A stretch of DNA of 64,000 nucleotides from NCBI GenBank assembly GCA_033782935.1, contig JAWQEG010000410.1, positions 1 to 64,000 on the forward strand, given 5' to 3'. The translations under genes and the position numbers were made by a program. The DNA is from Petrolisthes cinctipes (Eukaryota; Arthropoda; Malacostraca; Decapoda; Porcellanidae). Below the pieces are notes generated by a model. The model saw only the letters and a program-made list of their open reading frames with translations. It ran no database searches and had not been told where the DNA came from. Below, in pieces: positions 37,701 to 51,069 of this stretch; positions within the stretch are counted from its first letter, which is position 1; each line of letters begins with the position of its first letter.

Positions 37701-40700
37701 AATACAGGCCCAAAACATGCTTAAAATCGATATTTTAGGTGCCCAAAGTCGATATGTGCATGCATCTTCTGTATCCGTTCATATCTCAAATTCAGGCTCA
37801 GAACACCCTAAAATTCGATTTATTTGGGTTCCAGAAGCGATCTGAACGTGTCTACTCCGTGTTAGAGTATTTTTAAAATACAGGCCCAAAACATGCTTAA
37901 AATCGATATTTTAGGTGCCTAAAGTCGATATGTGCATGCATCTTCTGTATCCGTCTATATCCCAAATTCAGGTTTAAAACACCCGAAAATTCGATATTTT
38001 TGGGTCCCAGAAGCGATCTGTACGTGCATACTGCGTGTTAGAGTGATTTTTAAAATACAGGCCCAAAACATGCTGAAAATCGATATTTTATGTGCCCAAA
38101 GTCAATATGTGTATGCATCTTCTGTACACGTGTATATCCCTAATTCAAGTTCAAAACACCAGAAAATTCGATATTTTTGGGTCCCAAAAGCGATCTGTAC
38201 ATGCCTACTCTTTGCTAGAATGTTTACAAGATACAGACCAAAAACATGCTCAAAATCGATATTTTAAGTGCTAAAAGTCGATATGTGCATGCATCTTCTG
38301 TACCCGTTTATATCTCAAATTCAGGCTCAAAACTCCGAAAATTCGATATTTTTGGGTCCCAGAAGCAATCTTCACATGCCTACTCAGTGCTAGAATGTTT
38401 TTAAAATACAGGCTTAAAACATGCTATAAATCGATATTTTAGGTGTCCGAAGTCGATATGTGCATGCATCTTCTGTACACGTGTATATCCCTAATTCAGG
38501 TTCAAAACACCAGAAAATTCGATATTTTTGGGTCTCAAAAGCGATCTGTACATGTCTACTCCGTGTTAGAGTATTTTTAAAATACAGGCCCAAAACATGC
38601 TAAAAATCTATATTTTAGGTGCCCAAAGTCGATATGTGCATGCATCATCTGTACCCGTTTATTACCCAAATTCAGGTTCAAAACACCAGAAAATTCGGTA
38701 TTTTTGGGTCCCAGAAGCGATCTGTACATGCCTACTCCTTGCTAGAATTTTGTCAAGATACAGACCCAAAACATGCTCAAAATCGATATTTTAGGTGCAA
38801 AATGTCGATATGTGCATGCATCCTCTGTACCCAGTAATATCCCAAATTCTGGCTCAAAACCCCCGAAAATTCGATATTTTTGGGTCCCAGAAGCGATCTG
38901 TACATGCCTACTCAGTGCTAGAATATTGTCAAATTATACGCCGAAAACATACTAAAAATCGATATTTTGGGTGCCAAAGTCGATATGTGCATGCATCATC
39001 TGTACCCGTTTATATCTCAAATTAAGGCTCAAAACACCCGAAAATTCGATATTTTTGTGTCCCAGAAGCGATCTGTACATGTCTACACCGTGCTAGAGTA
39101 TTTTCAAAATACAGGCCCAAAACATGCTCAAAATCGATATTTTAGGTGCCCAAAGTCGATATGTGCGTGCATCTTCTGTACCCGTTCATATCTCAAATTC
39201 AGTCTCAGAACACCCTAAAATTCGATTTATTTGGGTTCCAGAAGCGATCTGTACGTGTCTACTCAGTGTTAGAGTATTTTAAAAATACAGGCCCAAAACA
39301 TGCTCAAAATCGATATTTTGGGTGCCAAAAGTCGATATGTGCATTCATCTTATGTACCCGTTTATATCTCAAATTCAGACTCAAAACACCCGAATATTCG
39401 ATATTTTTGGGTCCCAAATGCAATGTGTACATGCATACTCCGTGTTAGAGTATTTTCAAAATACAGGCCTAAAACATGCTGAAAATCGATATTTTAGCTG
39501 CCCAAAGTCAATATGTGTATGCATCTTCTGTACCCGTCTATATCCCAAATTCAGGTTCAAAACACTCGAAAATTCGATTTTTTTGGGTCCCAGAAGCAAT
39601 CTGTACATGCCTACTTCTTGCTAGAATGTTTTCAAGATACAGACCCAAAACATGCTCAAAATCGATATTTTAGGTGCAAAAAGTCGAAATGTGCATGCAT
39701 CTTCTGTACCCGTTTATATCTCAAATTCAAGCTCAAAACATCCGAAAATTCGATATTTTTGTGTCCCCGAAGCCATCTGTAAATGCCTACTCCGTGTTAG
39801 AGTATTTTCAAAATACAGGCCCAAAACATGCTGAAAATCGATATTTTATGTGCCCAAAGTCAATATGTGTATGCATCTTCTGTACACGTGTATATCCCTA
39901 ATTCAAGTTCAAAACACCAGAAAATTCGATATTTTTGGGTCCCAAAAGCGATCTGTACATGTCTACTCCGTGTTAGAGTATTTTTAAAATACAGGCCCAA
40001 ATTATGCTGAAAATCGATATCTTAGGTGCCCAAAGTCGACATGTGCATGCATCATCTGTACCCGTTTATATCTCAAATTCAGGCTCAAAACACCCGAAAA
40101 TTCAATATTTTTGGGTCCCAGAAGCGATCTGTACATGTCTACACCGTGCTATAGTATTTTCAAAATACAGGCCCAAAACATGCTCAAAATCGATATTTTA
40201 GGTGCCCAAAGTCGATATGTGCATGCATCTTCTGTATCCGTTCATATCTCAAATTCAGGCTCAGAACACCCTAAAATTCGATTTATTTGGGTTCCAGAAG
40301 CGATCTGAACGTGTCTACTCCGTGTTAGAGTATTTTTAAAATACAGGCCCAAAACATGCTAAAAATCGATATTTTAGGTGACTAAAGTCAATATGTGCAT
40401 GCATCTTCTGTATCCGTCTATATCCCAAATTCAGGTTTAAAACACCCGAAAATTCGATATTTTTGGGTCCCAGAAGCGATCTGTACGTGCATACTGCGTG
40501 TTAGAGTGTTTTTAAAATACAGGCCCAAAACATGCTCAAAATCGATATTTTATGTGCCCAAAGTCAATATGTGTATGCATCTTCTGTACACGTGTATATC
40601 CCTAATTCAAGTTCAAAACACCCGAAAATTCGATATTTTTGGGTCCCAAAAGCGATCTGTACATGCCTACTCCTTGCTAGAATGTTTTCAAGATACAGAC

Positions 40701-43700
40701 CAAAAACATGCTCAAAATCGATATTTTAAGTGCAAAAAGTCGATATGTGCATCCATCTTCTGTACCCGTTTATATCTCAAATTCAGGCTCAAAACTCCGA
40801 AAATTCGATATTTTTTTGTCCTTTACGCAATCTGCACATGCCTACTCAGTGCTAGAATGTTTTTAAAATATAGGCTCAAAACATGCTATAAATCGATATT
40901 TTAGGTGTCTAAAGTCGATATTTGCATGCATCTTCTGTACCCGTTTATATCTAAAATTCAGGCTCAAAACACACGAAAATTCGATATTTTTGGGTCCCAA
41001 AAGCGATCTGTACATGTCTACTCCGTGTTAGAGTATTTTTAAAATACAGACTCAAAACATGCTAAAAATCGATATTTTAGGTGCCCAAAGTCGATATGTG
41101 CATGCATCATCTGTACCCGTTTATATCTCAAATTCAGGCTCAAAACACCCGAAAATTCAATATTTTTGGGTCCCAGAAGCGATCTGTACATGCCTACTCC
41201 GTGTTAATGTATTTTCAAAATACAGGCCCAAAACATGCTGAAAATCTATATATTAGGTGCCCAAAGTCAATATGTGTATGCATCTTCTGTACCCGTCTAT
41301 ATCCCAAATTCATGTTCAAAACACCAGAAAATTCGGTATTTTTGGGTCCCAGAAGCGATCTGTACATGCCTACTCCTTGCTAGAATGTTTTCAAGATACA
41401 GACCCAAAACATGCTCAAAATCGATATTTTAGGTGCAAAAAGTCGATATGTGCATGCATCCTCTGTACCCGGTTATATCCCAAATTCTTGCTCAAAACCC
41501 CCGAAAATTCGATATTTTTGGGTCCCAGAAGCGATCTGTACATGCCTACTCAGTGCTAGAATATTTTCAAATTATACGCCGAAAACATACTAAAAATCGA
41601 TATTTTGGGTGCCAAAGTCGATATGTGCATGCATCTTCTGTACCCGTTTATATCTCAAATTCAGGCTCAAAACACCCAAAAACATCGATATTTTTGTGTC
41701 CCAGAAGCGATCTGTACATGTCTACACCGTGCTCTAGTACTATCAAAATACATGCCCAAAACATGCTCAAAATCGATATTTTAGGTGCCCAAATTCGATA
41801 TGTGCATGCATTTTCTGTACCCGTTCATATCTCAAATTCAGGCTCAGAACACCCTAAAATTTGATTTATTTGTGTTCCAGAAGCGATCTGTACGTGTCTA
41901 CTCAGTGTTAGAGTATTTTAAAAATACAGGCCCAAAACATGCTCAAAATCGATATTTTGGGTGAACAAAGTTGATATGTGTATGCATCTTCTGTACCCGT
42001 TTATATCTCAAATTCAGACTCAAAACACCCGAATATTCAATATTTTTGGGTCCCAAAAGCAATGTGTACATGCATACTCCGTGTTAGAGTATTTTCAAAA
42101 TACAGGCCTAAAACATGCTGAAAATCGATATTTTAGCTGCCCAAAGTCAATATGTGTATGCATCTTCTGTACCCGTTTATATCTCAAATTCAGGCTCAAA
42201 ACACCCGAAAATTCGATATTTTTGGGTCCCAGAAGCAATCTGTACATGCCTACTTCGTGTTAGAGTATTTTCAAAATACAGGCCCAAAACATGCTCAAAA
42301 TCGATATTTTAGGTGCCCAAAGTCGATATGTGCATGCATCTTCTGTATCCGTCTATATCCCAAATTCAGGTTCAAAACACCCTAAAATTCGATATTTTTG
42401 GGTCCCAGAAGCGATCTGTACATGTCTACTCCGTGTTAGAGTATTTTTAAAATACAGGCCCAAATTATGCTGAAAATCGATATCTTAGGTGCCCAAAGTC
42501 GATATGTGCATGCATCATCTGTATCCGTTTATATCTCAAATTCAGGCTTAAAACACCCGAAAATTCAATATTTTTGGGTCCCAGAGGCGATCTGTACGTG
42601 TCTACTCAGTGTTAGAGTATTTTAAAAAATACAGGCCCAAAACATTCTCAAAATCGATATTTTGGGTGCACAAAGTCGATATGTGCATGCATCTTCTGTA
42701 CCCGTTGATATCTCAAATTCAGACTCAAAACACCCGAAAATTCGATATTTTTGGGTCCCCGAAGCCATCTGTATATGCCTACTCCGAGTTAGAGTATTTT
42801 CAAAATACAGGCCCAAAACATGCTGAAAATCTATATTTTAGGTGCCCAAAGTCGATATGTGCATGCATCTTCTGTATCCGTCTATATCCCAAATTCAGGT
42901 TCAAAACACCCGAAAATTCGATGTTTTGGGGTCCCAGAAGCGATCTGTACACGCCTACTCCTTGCTAGAATTTTTTAAGATATAAACCCAAGACATGCTC
43001 AAAATCGATATTTTAGGTGCAAAAAGTCGATATGTTGATGCATCTTTTGTACCCGTTTATATTTCAAATTCAGTCTCAAAACACCCGAAAATTCGATATT
43101 TTTGGGTCCCTTAAGCGATCTGTACATGCATACCCAGTGCTAGAATGTTTTCAAAATATAGGCTCAAGACATGATAAAAATCGATATTTTAGGTGTCCAA
43201 AGTCGATATGTGCATGCATCTTCTGTACCCGTCTATATCTAAAATTCAGGCTCAAAACATCCGAAAATTCGATATTTTTGGGTCCCAAAAGCGATCTGTA
43301 CGTGCATACTGCGTGTTAGAGTGTTTTTAAAATACAGGCCCAAAACATGCTCAAAATCGATATTTTATGTGCCCAAAGTCAATATGTGTATGCATCTTCT
43401 GTACACGTGTATATCCCTAATTCAAGTTCAAAACACCAGAAAATTCGATATTTTCGGGTCCCAAATGCGATCTGTACATGCCTACTCCTTGCTAGAATGT
43501 TTTCAAGATACAGACCCAAAACATGCTCAAAATCGATATTTTAAGTGCAAAAAGTCGATATGTGCATGCATCTTCTGTACCCGTTTATATCTCAAATTCA
43601 GGCTCAAAACTCCGAAAATTTGATATTTTTGGGTCCCAGAAGCAATCTGCACATGCCTACTCAGTGCTAAAATGTTTTTAAAATACAGGCTTAAAACATG

Positions 43701-46700
43701 CTATAAATCGATATTTTAGGTGTCCAAAGTCGATATGTGCATGCATCTTCTGTACCCGTTTATATCTCAAATTCAGGCTCAAAACACCCGAAAATTCGTA
43801 TTTTTGGGTCCCAAAAGCAATCTGTACATGTCTACTCCGTGTTAGAGTATTTTCAAAATACAGGCCCAAAACATGCTCAAAATCGATATTTTATGTGCCC
43901 AAAGTCGATATGTGCATGAATCTTCTGTATCCGTTTATATCTCAAATTCAGGCTCAAAACACCTGAAAATTCGATATTTTTGGGTCCCAGAAGTGATCTG
44001 TACATGCCTACTCCGTGTTAATGTATTTTCAAAATACAGGCCCAAAACATGCTGAAAATATATATTTTTGGTGCCCAAAGTCAATATGTGTATGCATCTT
44101 CTGTACCCGTCTATATCCCAAATTCAGTTTCAAAACACCAGAAAATTCGGTATTTTTGGGTCCCAGAAACGATCTGTACATGCCTACTCCATGCTAGAAT
44201 TTTTTCAAGATACAGACCCAAAACATGCTCAAAATCGATATTTTAGGTGCAAAAAGTCGATATGTGCATGCATCCTCTGTACCCGTTTATAGCCCAAATT
44301 CTGGCTCAAAACCCCCGAAAATTCGATATTATTGGGTCCCAGAAGCGATCTGTACATGCCTACTCAGTACTCGAATATTTTCAAATTATACGCCGAAAAC
44401 ATACTAAAAATCGATATTTTGGGTGCCAAAGTCGATATGTGCATGCATCTTCTGTACCCGTTTATATCTCAAATTCAGGCTCAAAACACCGAAAAACTCG
44501 ATATTTTGTGTCCCAGAAGCGATCTGTACATGTCTACTCAGTGCTAGAGTATTTTCAAAATACAGGCCCAAAACATGCTCAAAATCGATATTTTAGGTGC
44601 CCAAAGTCGATATGTGCATGCATCTTCTGTATCCGTTCATATCTCAAATTCAGGCTCAGAACACCCTAAAATTCGATTTATTTGGGTTCCAGAAGCGATC
44701 TGTACGTGTCTACTCAGTGTTAGAGTATATTCAAAATACAGGCCCAAAACATGCTCAAAATCGATATTTTAGGTGCCCAAAGTCGATATGTGCATGCATC
44801 TTATGTATCCGTCTATATCCCAAATTCAGGTTCAAAACACCCGAAAATTTGATATTTTTGGGTCCCAGAAGCAATCTGTACATGCCTACTGCTTGCTAGA
44901 ATTTTTTAAGATACAAACCCAAGACATGCTCAAAATCGATATTTTAGGTGCAAAAAGTCGATATGTGCATGCATCTTCTGTACCCGTTTATATCTCAAAT
45001 TCTGGCTCAAAACACCCGAAAATTCGATATTTTTGGGTCCCTTAAGCGATCTGTACATGCATACTCAATTCTAGAATGTTTTCAAAATATAGGCTCAAAA
45101 CAAGCTAAAAATCGATATTTTAGGTGTCCAAAGTCGATATGTGCATGCATCTTCTGTACCTGTTTATATCTCAAATTCAGGCTCAAAACACCCAAAATTC
45201 GATATTTTTGGGTCCCAAAAGAGAGTTGTACGTGCACACACCGTGTTAGAGTGTTTTTAAAATGCAGGCCCAAAACATGCTCAAAATCGATATTTTAGGT
45301 GCCCAAAGTCAAAATGTGTATGCATCTTCTGTACACGTGTATATCCCTAATTCAGGTTCAAAACACCAGAAAATTCGATTTATTTGGGTCCCAGAAGCGA
45401 TCTGTACATGCCTACTCCTTGCTAGAATATTTTCAAGATACAGACCCAAAACATGCTCAAAATCGATATTTTAAGTGCAAAAAGTCGATATGTGCATGTA
45501 TCTTCTGTACCCGTTTATATCTAAAATTCAGGCTCAAAACACCCAAAAAATCGATATTTTTGGGTCCCAAAAGCGATCTGTACGTGCATACTCCGTGTTA
45601 GAGTGTTTTTAAAGTACAGGCCCAAAACATGCTGAAAATCGATATTTTAAGTGCAAAAAGTCGATATGTGCATTCATCTTCTGTACCCGTTTATATCTCA
45701 AATTCAGGCTCAAAACTCCGAAAATTTGATATTTTTGGGTCCCAGAAGCAATCTGCACATGCCTACTCAGTGCTAAAATGTTTTTAAAATACAGGCTTAA
45801 AACATGCTATAAATCGATATTTTAGGTGCCCAAATTCGATATGTGCATGCATCTTCTGTACCCGTTTATATCTCAAATTCAGGCTCAGAACACCCTAAAA
45901 TTCGATTTATTTGGGTTCCAGAAGCGATCTGTACGTGTCTACTCAGTGTTAGAGTACTTTAAAAATACAGGCCCAAAACATGCTCAAAATCGATATTTTG
46001 GGTGAACAAAGTTGATATGTGTATGCATCTTCTGTACCCGTTTATATCTCAAATTCAGACTCAAAACACCCGAATATTCAATATTTTTGGGTCCCAAAAG
46101 CAATGTGTACATGCATACTCCGTGTTAGAGTATTTTCAAAATACAGGCCTAAAACATGCTGAAAATCGATATTTTAGCTGCCCAAAGTCAATATGTGTAT
46201 GTATCTTCTGTACCCGTCTATATCCCAAATTCAGGTTCAAAACACTCGAAATTTCGATATTTTTGGGTCCCAGAAGCAATCTGTACATGCCTACTTCTTG
46301 CTAGAATGTTTTCAAGATACAGACCCAAAACATGCTCAAAATCGATATTTTAGGTGCAAAAAGTCGAAATCTGCATGCATCTTCTGTACCCGTTTATATC
46401 TCAAATTCAGGCTCAAAACACCCGAAAATTCAATATTTTTGGGTCCCCGAAGCGATCTGTACATGCCTACTCCGTGTTAGAGTATTTTCAAAATACAGGC
46501 CCAAAACATGCTCAAAATCGATATTTTAGGTGCCCAGAGTCGATATGTGCATGCATCTTCTGTATCCGTCTATATCCCAAATTCAGGTTCAAAACACCCT
46601 AAAATTCGATATTTTTGGGTCCCAGAAGCGATCTGTACATGCCTACTCCGAGTTAGAGTATTTTTTAAATACAGGCCCAAAACATGCTAAAAATCGATAT

Positions 46701-47159
46701 TTTAGGTGCCCAAAGTCGATATGTGCATGCATCTTCTGTACCCGTTTATATCTCAAATTCAGGCTCAAAACACCCGAAAATTCAATATTTTTGGGTCCCA
46801 GAAGCGATCTGTACGTGCATACTCCATGTTAGAGTGTTTTTAAAATACAGACCCAAAACATGCTCAAAATCGATATTTTAGGTGCCCAAAGTCAATATGT
46901 GTATGCATCTTCTGTACACGTGTATATCCCTAATTCAAGTTCAAAACACCCGAAAATTCGATATTTTTGGGTCCCAGAAGCGATCTGTATATGCCTACTC
47001 CGAGTTAGAGTATTTTCAAAATACAGGCCCAAAACATGATGAAAATCTATATTTTAGGTGCCCAAAGTCGATATGTGCATGCATTTTCTGTATCCGTCTA
47101 TATCCCAAATTCAGGTTCAAAACACCCGAAAATTCGATATTTTCATGTCCCAAATGCGA
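34754..47159 (+). repeat. Satellite mosaic region, many short higher-order matches
   Basis: Paired segments include 35790-36050 with 36846-37106 (offset 1056, exactly 6 monomers; marked by GTGCACACTCC and TTAGAGCG), 36156-36600 with 41081-41525 (4925, 28 monomers), 37212-37590 with 38619-38997 (1407, 8 monomers), 37660-38330 with 40123-40793 (2463, 14 monomers; marked by CATACTGCGTG) and 41930-42160 with 45971-46200 (4041, 23 monomers). Boundaries are approximate. Confidence 0.8.
43320..45050 (+). repeat. Higher-order repeat, older copy of 47712-49448 (about 25 monomers away)
   Basis: Aligns with 47712-49448 at offset 4392, rising to 4398 after small indels. One is an extra CATA in CATACATACTCC near 49280 that this copy lacks. 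Shared marks are AGTACT-GAATATTTTC, ACGCCGAAAACATAC and ATACAAACCCAAGACATGC. It is visibly more diverged than the pair at offset 12,139, so it is an older duplication. Confidence 0.8.
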
Positions 47160-50100
47160 TCTGTACATGCCTACTCCTTGCTAGAATGTTTTCAAGATAC
47201 AGAACCAAAACATGCTCAAAATCGATATTTTAAGTGCAAAAACTCGATATGTGCATGCATCTTCTGTACCCGTTTATATCTCAAATTCAGGCTCAAAACT
47301 CCGAAAATTTGATATTTTTGGGTCCCAGAAGCAATCTGCACATGCCTACTCAGTGCTAAAATGTTTTTAAAATACAGGCTTAAAATATGCTATAAATCGA
47401 TATTTTAGGTGTCAAAAGTCGATATGTGCATGCATCTTCTGTACCCGTTTATATCTCAAATTCAGGCTCAAAACACCCGAAAATTCGAAATTTTTGGGTC
47501 CCTTAAGCGATCTGTACATGCATACTCAGTTCTAGAATGTTTTCAAAATATAGGCTCAAAACAAGCTAAAAATCGATATTTTAGGTGTCCAAAGTCGATA
47601 TGTGCATGCATCTTCTGTACCCGTTTATATCTCAAATTCAGGCTCAATACACCCGAAAATTCGATATTTTTGGGTCCCATAAGCGATCTGTACGTGCATA
47701 CTCCGTGTTAGAGTGTTTTTAAAATACAGGCCCAAAACATGCTGAAAATCGATATTTTATGTGCCCAAAGTCAATATGTGTATGCATCTTCTGTACACGT
47801 GTATATCCCTAATTCAAGTTCAAAACACCAGAAAATTCGATATTTTTGGGCCCCAAATGCGATCTGTACATGCCTACTCCTTGCTAGAATGTTTTCAAGA
47901 TACAGACCCAAAACATGCTCAAAATCGATATTTTAAGTGCAAAAAGTCGATATGTGCATTCAACTTCTGTACCCGTTTATATCTCAAATTCAGGCTCAAA
48001 ACTCCGAAAATTTGATATTTTTGGGTCCCAGAAGCAATCTGCACATGCCTACTCAGTGCTAAAATGTTTTTAAAATACAGGCTTAAAACATGCTATAAAT
48101 CGATATTTTAGGTGTCCAAAGTCGATATGTGCATGCATCTTCTGTACCCGTTTATATCTCAAATTCAGTCTCAAAACACCCGAAAATTCGATATTTTTGG
48201 GTCCCAAAAGCGATCTGTACATGTCTACTCCGTGTTAGAGTATTTTCAAAATACAGGCCCAAAACATGCTCAAAATCGATATTTTAGGTGCCCAAAGTCG
48301 ATATGTGCATGAATCTTCTGTATCCGTTTATATCTCAAATTCAGGCTCAAAATACCTGAAAATTCGATATTTTTGTGTCCCAGAAGTGATCTGTACATGC
48401 CTACTCCGTGTTAATGTATTTTCAAAATACAGGCCAAAAACATGCTCAAAATATATATTTTAGGTGCCCAATGTCAATATGTGTATGCATCTTCTGTACC
48501 CGTCTATATCCCAAATTCAGTTTCAAAACACCAGAAAATTCGGTATTTTTAGGTCCCAGAAACGATCTGTACATGCCTACTCCATGCTAAAAAAATTTCA
48601 AGATACAGACCCAAAACATGCTCAAAATCGATATTTTAGGTGCAAAAAGTCGATATGTGCATGCATCCTCTGTACCCGGTTATATCCCAAATTCTGGCTC
48701 AAAACCCCCGAAAATTCGATATTTTTGGGTCCCAGAAGCGATCTGTACATGCCTACTCAGTACTTGAATATTTTCAAATTATACGCCGAAAACATACTAA
48801 AAATCGATATTTTGGGTGCCAAAGTCGATATGTGCATGCATCTTTTGTACCCGCTTATATTTCAAATTCAGGCTCAAAACACCCAAAAACTCGATATTTT
48901 TGTGTCCCAGAAGCGATTTGTACATGTCTACACCGTGCTATAGTATTTTCAAAATACAGGCCCAAAACATGCTCAAAATCGATATTTTAGGTGCCCAAAG
49001 TCGATATGTGCATGCATCTTCTGTATCCGTTCATATCTCAAATTTAGGCTCAGAACACCCTAAAATTCGCTTTATTTGGGTTCCAGAAGCGATCTGTACG
49101 TGTCTACTCAGTGTTAGAGTATATTCAAAATACAGGCCCAAAACATGCTCAAAATCGATATTTTAGGTGCCCAAAGTCGATATGTGCATGCATCTTATGT
49201 ATCCGTTTAAATCTCAAATTCAGACTCAAAACACCCGAATATTCGATATTTTTGGGTCCCAGAAGCAATCTGTACATGCATACATACTCCTTGCTAGAAT
49301 TTTTTAAGATACAAACCCAAGACATGCTCAAAATCGATATTTTAGGTGCAAAAAGTCGATATGTGCATGCATCTTCTGTACCCGTTTATATCTCAAATTC
49401 AAGCTCAAAACACCCGAAAATTCGATATTTTTGTGTCCCTTAAGCGATCTGTACATGCATACTCAGTTCTAGAATGTTTTCAAAATATAGGCTCAAAACA
49501 TGCTAAAAATCAATATTTTAGGTGTCCAAAGTCGATATGTGCATGCATCTTCTGTACCCGTTTATATCTCAAATTCAGGCTCAAAACACCCAAAAAATCG
49601 ATATTTTTGTGTCCCAGAAGCGATTTGTACATGCCTACTTCTTGCTAGAATGTTTTCAAGATACAGACCCAAAACATGCTCAAAATCGATATTTTAGGTG
49701 CAAAAAGTCGAAATGTGCATGCACCTTCTGTATCCGTTTATATCTCAAATTCAGGCTCAAAACACCCGAAAATTCGATATTTTTGGGTCCCCGAAACGAT
49801 CTGTACATGCCTACTCCGTGTTAGAGTATTTTCAAAATACGGGCCCAAAACATGCCCAAAATCGATATTTTAGGTGCAAAAAGTCGATATGTGCATGCAT
49901 CTTCTGTATCCGTCTATATCCCAAATTCTGGTTCAAAACACTCGAAAATTCGATAATTTTGGGTCCCAGAAGCGATCTGTACATGCCTACTCCTTGCTAG
50001 AATTTTCACAAGATACAGACCCAAAACATGCTCAAAATCGATATTTTAGGTGCAAAAAGTCGATATGTGCATGCATCCTATGTACCCGGTTATATCCCAA

Positions 50101-50756
50101 TTTCTGGCTCAGAAAACCCGAAAATTCGATATTTTGGGGTCCCAGAAGTGATTTGTACATGCCTACTCAGTGCTAGAATATTTTCAAATTATACGCCCAA
50201 AACATACTAAAAATCGATATTTTGGGTGCCCAAAGTCGATATGTGCATGCATCATCTGTATCCGTTTATATCTCAAATTTAGGCTCAAAACACCCAAAAA
50301 ATTGATATTTTTATGTCCCAGAAGCGATCTGTACATGTCTACACCGTGTTTGAGTATTTTCAAAATACAGGCCCAAAACATGCTCAAAATCGATATTTTA
50401 GGTGCCCTAAGTCGATATATGCATGCATCTTCTGTACCCGTTCATATCTCAAATTCAGGCTCAGAACAACCGAAAATTCGATTTATTAGGGTCCCAGAAG
50501 CGATCTGTACGTGTCTACTCCGTGTTAGAGTATTGTAAAAATACAGGCTCAAAACATTTTCAAAATCGATATTTTGGGTGCCCAAAGTCGATATGTGCAT
50601 GCATCTTCTGTACCCGTTTATATCTCAAATTCAGACTCAAAACACACGAATATTCGATATTTCTGGGTCCCAAAAGCGATCTGTACATGCATACTCCGTG
50701 TTAGAGTATTTTTAAAATACAGGACTAAAACATGCTGTAAATCGATATTTTAGCTG
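47160..50756 (+). repeat. Large duplicated block A, copy 1 (69 monomers from copy 2)
   Basis: Matches 59299-62895 at a constant offset of 12,139. All frames translated across the two copies read identically, and the lines I compared base by base agree fully. I saw no difference in about 3.6 kb. It is defined at the left by the AGAACCAAAACATGC variant and at the right by GCTGCCCAAAG against GCTGCCAAAAG. Confidence 0.9.
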
Positions 50757-51069
50757 CCCAAAGTCAATATGTGTATGCATCTTCTGTACCCGTCTATATC
50801 CCAAATTCAGGTTAAAAACACTCGAAAATTCGATATTTTTGGGTCCCAAAAGCAATCTGTACATGCCTACTTCTTGCTAGAATGTTTTCAAGATACAGAC
50901 CCAAAACATGCTCAAAATCGATATTTTAGGTGCAAAAAGTCGAAATGTGCATGCATCTTCTGTATCCGTTTATATCTCAAATTCAGGCTCAAAACACCCG
51001 AAAATTCGATATTTTTGTGTCCCCGAAGCGATCTGTACATGCCTACTCCGTGTTAGAGTATTTTCAAAA
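50757..51069 (+). repeat. Satellite link between blocks A and B
   Basis: Ordinary monomers joining the two blocks. The segment 49698-50170 recurs at 50930-51402 (offset 1232, exactly 7 monomers), so the end of block A and the start of block B are themselves related by a 7-monomer repeat. Confidence 0.75.
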